Assembly (NCBI GenBank): GCA_003243425.1 | Contig: QFQP01000013.1 | Coordinates: forward strand, 1 to 64,000 | DNA from: Archangium gephyra | GTDB taxonomy: Bacteria; Myxococcota; Myxococcia; Myxococcales; Myxococcaceae | Direction: 5' to 3' | DNA: 64,000 bases | Part shown: positions 61,440-64,000 of the stretch, in pieces | How the letters are laid out: the number at the start of each line of letters is the position of its first letter | Numbering within the stretch: the first letter of the stretch is position 1 | Program-made: the position numbers and the translations under genes | The notes under the pieces: model-generated | What the model saw: the letters and a program-made list of their open reading frames with translations, nothing else | Database searches by the model: none | What the model was told of the DNA's origin: nothing

Positions 61440-62773
61440 ATCTTCACGGGTTGAAGCCCGTCGTAGCTGGGGCGACGTTTGTCGGCCGGTACGCTCTTGG
61501 GCTTCACCACGCGCACCCGCTCGACCTTGGGGCCTTCCTTGGAGTGCACGATGAAGGTCCAGCCGTTTTCCTGAAGACGGTCACCGACCTCGGGGATCGC
61601 GCCGGCCTTGTGCGACAGGTAGCCGGCGAGCGTCTCGAAGTCGCCTTCGGGGAACTTGAACTCGAAGGCGCGCGAGAAGTCGGCGACCGGTAGCATGGCG
61701 TCGACCAGGAACGAGTCGTCGGCCTGCTTCTCGAACGCGCGCACCTCTTCGTCGAACTCGTCGCGGATGTCGCCGACGATCTCCCGGAGGATGTCTTCGA
61801 GCGTGACGATGCCCGAGAAGCCGCCGTACTCGTCGACCACCACCGCCATGTGAATGCGCTGCAACTGCATCTCACGCAGCAGATCGCCGATGGGCTTGAC
61901 CCACGGCACGTACACCGCAGGGCGCAGCAGGTCGGAGAGCAGGATGAGCTCCGGGTTCTGCAGCATGGGCACGATGTCGCGCACGTGCAGGATGCCCGCG
62001 ATGTGGTCCATGTCTTCGCGGTACACGGGAATGCGCGAGTGGTTCTCTTCGGCGATGAGCTGAAGAATGTCTTCGACGCGCGTGTCGGTGGACAGCGTGA
62101 CGACCTCGGTGCGCGGCACCATCACGTCGCGGCACGTCTTCTCGTTGAGCTCGAAGACCGACCGAATCAGCTGCGGCGCGCCGCGATCGACCTCGTTCTT
62201 CTGCGCCTGGCGAATGAGCTGTTTCTCGAGCTCTTCGAGCGGCGGCGGCGGCGGGGTGAAGCTCACCTTCACGCCGAACGGCTTGAGCAGGAGGTTCATT
62301 GGCGCCACCAGCAGCTTCACCAGGGGCGACAACACCGTCACGCCGATGGTCGCCAGCCGCGAGAGCATCAGCGCCCACGACTCGGGCTTCTGAATCGCGG
62401 TGGAGCGGAAGACGATGTCGATGAGCGTGGCCATCAACGCCACCAGCAGCGCCGACGACAGCGGGCTGACCCACACCAGAATGTCGGAGGTCACCAGCAC
62501 CGACAGCGAGACGTCGAGGATGCGCGGAATCACCAGGCTGCCTACGCCCACCGCGGTGAAGCCCGAGAGCACCAGCGCCGAGCGAATGGCCGCCGCCGTC
62601 GCTTCGGGGTCTTCGCGCAGCTTCACCAGCCGCTGCGCGCGGTAGCTACCTTCTCTGGCCAGCTCCTTGATGCGGTCGTCAGAGAGGCCCTGCATGGCCG
62701 CCTCCATGGCCGCGAACAGTCCGCGCACCACGAGCAACCCACACAGAATCGTCCACAGGCCCCACGTCGGCAT
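61436..62773 (-). CDS. CNNM/CorC-family membrane protein (DUF21, CBS pair, CorC_HlyC domain)
   Basis: A 445-residue protein. Four membrane helices in the first ~160 residues form the DUF21/CNNM domain (LFAAMEAAMQGLSDDRIKEL, FTAVGVGSLVIPRILDV). A CBS pair spans ~210-335 (VMVPRTEVVTLSTDTRVEDI, HSRIPVYREDMDHIAGILHV, HMAVVVDEYGGFSGIVTLED), and a CorC_HlyC domain follows (DSFLVDAMLPVADFSRAFEF, TLAGYLSHKAGAIPEVGD). Such proteins take part in Mg2+/Co2+ transport or efflux and are often misnamed hemolysins. The lengths of all parts are normal. It is divergent from the gene at 62871. Confidence 0.9.
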   Translation of the reverse strand: MPTWGLWTILCGLLVVRGLFAAMEAAMQGLSDDRIKELAREGSYRAQRLVKLREDPEATAAAIRSALVLSGFTAVGVGSLVIPRILDVSLSVLVTSDILVWVSPLSSALLVALMATLIDIVFRSTAIQKPESWALMLSRLATIGVTVLSPLVKLLVAPMNLLLKPFGVKVSFTPPPPPLEELEKQLIRQAQKNEVDRGAPQLIRSVFELNEKTCRDVMVPRTEVVTLSTDTRVEDILQLIAEENHSRIPVYREDMDHIAGILHVRDIVPMLQNPELILLSDLLRPAVYVPWVKPIGDLLREMQLQRIHMAVVVDEYGGFSGIVTLEDILREIVGDIRDEFDEEVRAFEKQADDSFLVDAMLPVADFSRAFEFKFPEGDFETLAGYLSHKAGAIPEVGDRLQENGWTFIVHSKEGPKVERVRVVKPKSVPADKRRPSYDGLQPVKI

Positions 62774-62870
62774 CGCGAACCCAGTCTTAGCGCACGGCCT
62801 CCGGCCTCGCCGGTTTGCGGCAAAATGACCGCTATTTCATGGGGTTGCCAAGCTGTGGCACGATGTCGCC

Positions 62871-63554
62871 ATGCGTCGTGGCCTCATGCTGATCCTCACC
62901 TTCTGGGCGGTTACGGCGTTCGCGTGGCCGGTCGACTGGGTTCACGACGTGGAGGCCGGCAAGGAGAAGTTCGTCAAGCTGCCGCGGCTCGACTGGTTCG
63001 AAGTCGAAGACCCGAAGGTGCTGGCAGTCGAATGGCAGCCGGAGTCGGGCGAGCTGCTGTTGATCGCGCTCAAGCCGGGCCGCACCACGGTGCTGTTGGG
63101 CGCGGACGGCAAGGTCGCCGCGTGGCGCGTGCGCATCGGTACACCGCCGGTGACCGACGACGCCGCCTACAAGGCCGCGCTCAAGGCCTGCCCCGACCTG
63201 AAGGTCACGCCGCTGGAAGACGTGAAGCTGACGGCCACGGTGAAAGACGAGCCGTGCCGCAAGTCGTTGCTGGCGCTCTTTCAGACCGACGCCTTCGAAG
63301 CGCGCTTCATCGAGCTGACCTTCGACGAGAAGGTGCTGCAGTCGCAGCTGCGGTCGGTCGATGACGGCTTGAAGGCGATCACGAAGGGCCGCGTGAAGGC
63401 GAAGTACGTGGGCGCAGGGCTGGTGCTGGAAGGCCCGGTCAGCGTCGCTGAACACCGCAAGGTGCTGTGGGAGGTGTTGAAGCGCACGCTGGGCCGCTTC
63501 GCGCTCGATGATCGCATGGAGCTGCCCGAGCCCGCCGACGCAGGAACGCCCTGA
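62871..63554 (+). CDS. exported protein with secretin/CpaC N-terminal-like domain
   Basis: A 227-residue protein with signal peptide (MLILTFWAVTAFAWP). Residues ~25-95 resemble the N-terminal domain of Flp-pilus and type II/III secretins: KFVKLPRLDWFEVEDPKVLA, then LLLIALKPGRTTVLLGADGK. The remaining part (two short alpha/beta units, LDDRMELPEPADAG at the end) is not recognised. The TGATG overlap joins it to the following CPA2 antiporter gene, so they are coupled. No pilus genes are nearby. It may be a periplasmic or outer-membrane partner. Confidence 0.7.
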   Translation: MRRGLMLILTFWAVTAFAWPVDWVHDVEAGKEKFVKLPRLDWFEVEDPKVLAVEWQPESGELLLIALKPGRTTVLLGADGKVAAWRVRIGTPPVTDDAAYKAALKACPDLKVTPLEDVKLTATVKDEPCRKSLLALFQTDAFEARFIELTFDEKVLQSQLRSVDDGLKAITKGRVKAKYVGAGLVLEGPVSVAEHRKVLWEVLKRTLGRFALDDRMELPEPADAGTP

Positions 63555-64000
63555 TGCACATTCCCTTGCTGGACGAGCTGGCGGCCATCGCGGCGCTCGG
63601 CGTGGTGGTGACGCTGATTCTCTCGCGGTTGCAGTTACCGGCGGTCGCGGGGCTGCTGTTCGCAGGTGCGCTGGCGGGCCCGACGGCCTTCGGGCTGGTG
63701 AAGTCGCTCGAAGCGATCTCGGTGCTCGCAGAGCTCGGCGTGGTGTTGCTGCTCTTCACCATCGGCCTCGAGTTCTCGCTGTCTCGTCTGAAGGACATCT
63801 TCAAGCAGGTGGCGCTCGGCGGCTTCCTGCAGGTGGGGCTGACGACGGCCGCCGTGGCCGGCGCGGCGTACGTGTTCGGTCAGCCCATCGGTCGCGCCAT
63901 CTTCTTCGGCTTCGTGTTCGCGCTGTCGAGCACCGCCATCGTGCTGCGCGCGTTGACCGAGCGACGCGAGCTGGACGCGCCACATGGCCGCTTCATCGTC
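63554..64000 (+). CDS. CPA2-family cation/proton antiporter, 5' part
   Basis: The first 149 residues of an antiporter cut by the window edge: four to five membrane helices with LPAVAGLLFAGALAGPTAFG, LGVVLLLFTIGLEFSLSRL and FVFALSSTAIVLRALTERRE, the same signatures as the antiporter at 3853-5637. The start codon shares one base with the stop of the preceding gene (TGATG). Whether it carries an RCK domain is beyond the window. Confidence 0.9.
   Translation, partial: MHIPLLDELAAIAALGVVVTLILSRLQLPAVAGLLFAGALAGPTAFGLVKSLEAISVLAELGVVLLLFTIGLEFSLSRLKDIFKQVALGGFLQVGLTTAAVAGAAYVFGQPIGRAIFFGFVFALSSTAIVLRALTERRELDAPHGRFIV

Noticed and set aside
61850..63364. Plus-strand frame of 504 codons across the CorC-like gene
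   Set aside because: Mostly antisense of the CBS region, with a His/Arg/Gln-rich composition. It crosses a clear intergenic region.

Overview
The window is very GC-rich DNA from a chromosome that looks like a member of the Myxococcota (delta-proteobacterial myxobacteria). The evidence is the MYXO-CTERM-like tails (Gly-Cys, one hydrophobic segment, Arg cluster) on secreted proteins, the myxobacterial Cys-rich repeat, a Hanks-type kinase, two ECF sigma factors, and many lipoproteins with Asp/Ala/Gly-rich spacers. I cannot name the species. Most real genes have strongly GC-biased third codon positions. I used that bias by hand to separate genes from antisense shadows and to find broken genes.

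Left part (1-21520). The first 2.3 kb is decayed: a small intact conserved gene, the 3' end of a PPC-domain gene, a frameshifted NhaR-like LysR regulator and intrinsic terminators. Next come a Gly/Ser-repeat lipoprotein, a CPA2 cation/proton antiporter, and an ECF sigma factor with a probable anti-sigma protein. The sigma gene is divergent from a fused lycopene cyclase/CrtU-like carotenoid enzyme. Then follow a small P-loop NTPase, an M15 peptidase with six C-terminal repeats, a lipoprotein resembling the N-terminal domain of M35 peptidases, a TetR/DUF2214 divergent pair with a visible operator, a large lipoprotein, a TonB-dependent receptor, two outer-membrane-type proteins and an alpha/beta hydrolase lipoprotein. 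Around 21.0 kb two truncated genes face away from a common junction, next to a 38-bp perfect palindrome.

Middle part (21521-52950) is dominated by secreted and surface proteins. A 2650-residue protein joins a PA14-like domain, 18 Ig-like repeats and a MYXO-CTERM-like segment to a second export signal, a beta-barrel-like region, thrombospondin type-3 repeats and an OmpA domain. After a DUF1295 membrane enzyme come two tandem SAF-domain membrane proteins, a second ECF sigma factor with a Cys-rich membrane partner, a divergent copper-handling operon (YHS lipoprotein, TolC-like channel, multicopper oxidase) and a 903-residue Cys-rich repeat protein. Three tandem paralogous ~1080-residue lipoproteins then lead into an IPT/TIG-repeat MYXO-CTERM protein, closed by a strong terminator.

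Right part (52951-64000). A ~195-bp tandem repeat lies in a gene-free stretch. It is followed by two membrane microproteins sharing an LFFGSSK motif, coupled to a fatty-acid-hydroxylase-family enzyme. Next are gene remnants beside a complete IS21-family element (istA/istB), then glgA, a Ser/Thr kinase, a LEA14-like lipoprotein, a glutathione S-transferase, a CorC/CNNM-type protein and a CpaC-N-terminal-like secreted protein coupled to a second CPA2 antiporter that runs off the end.
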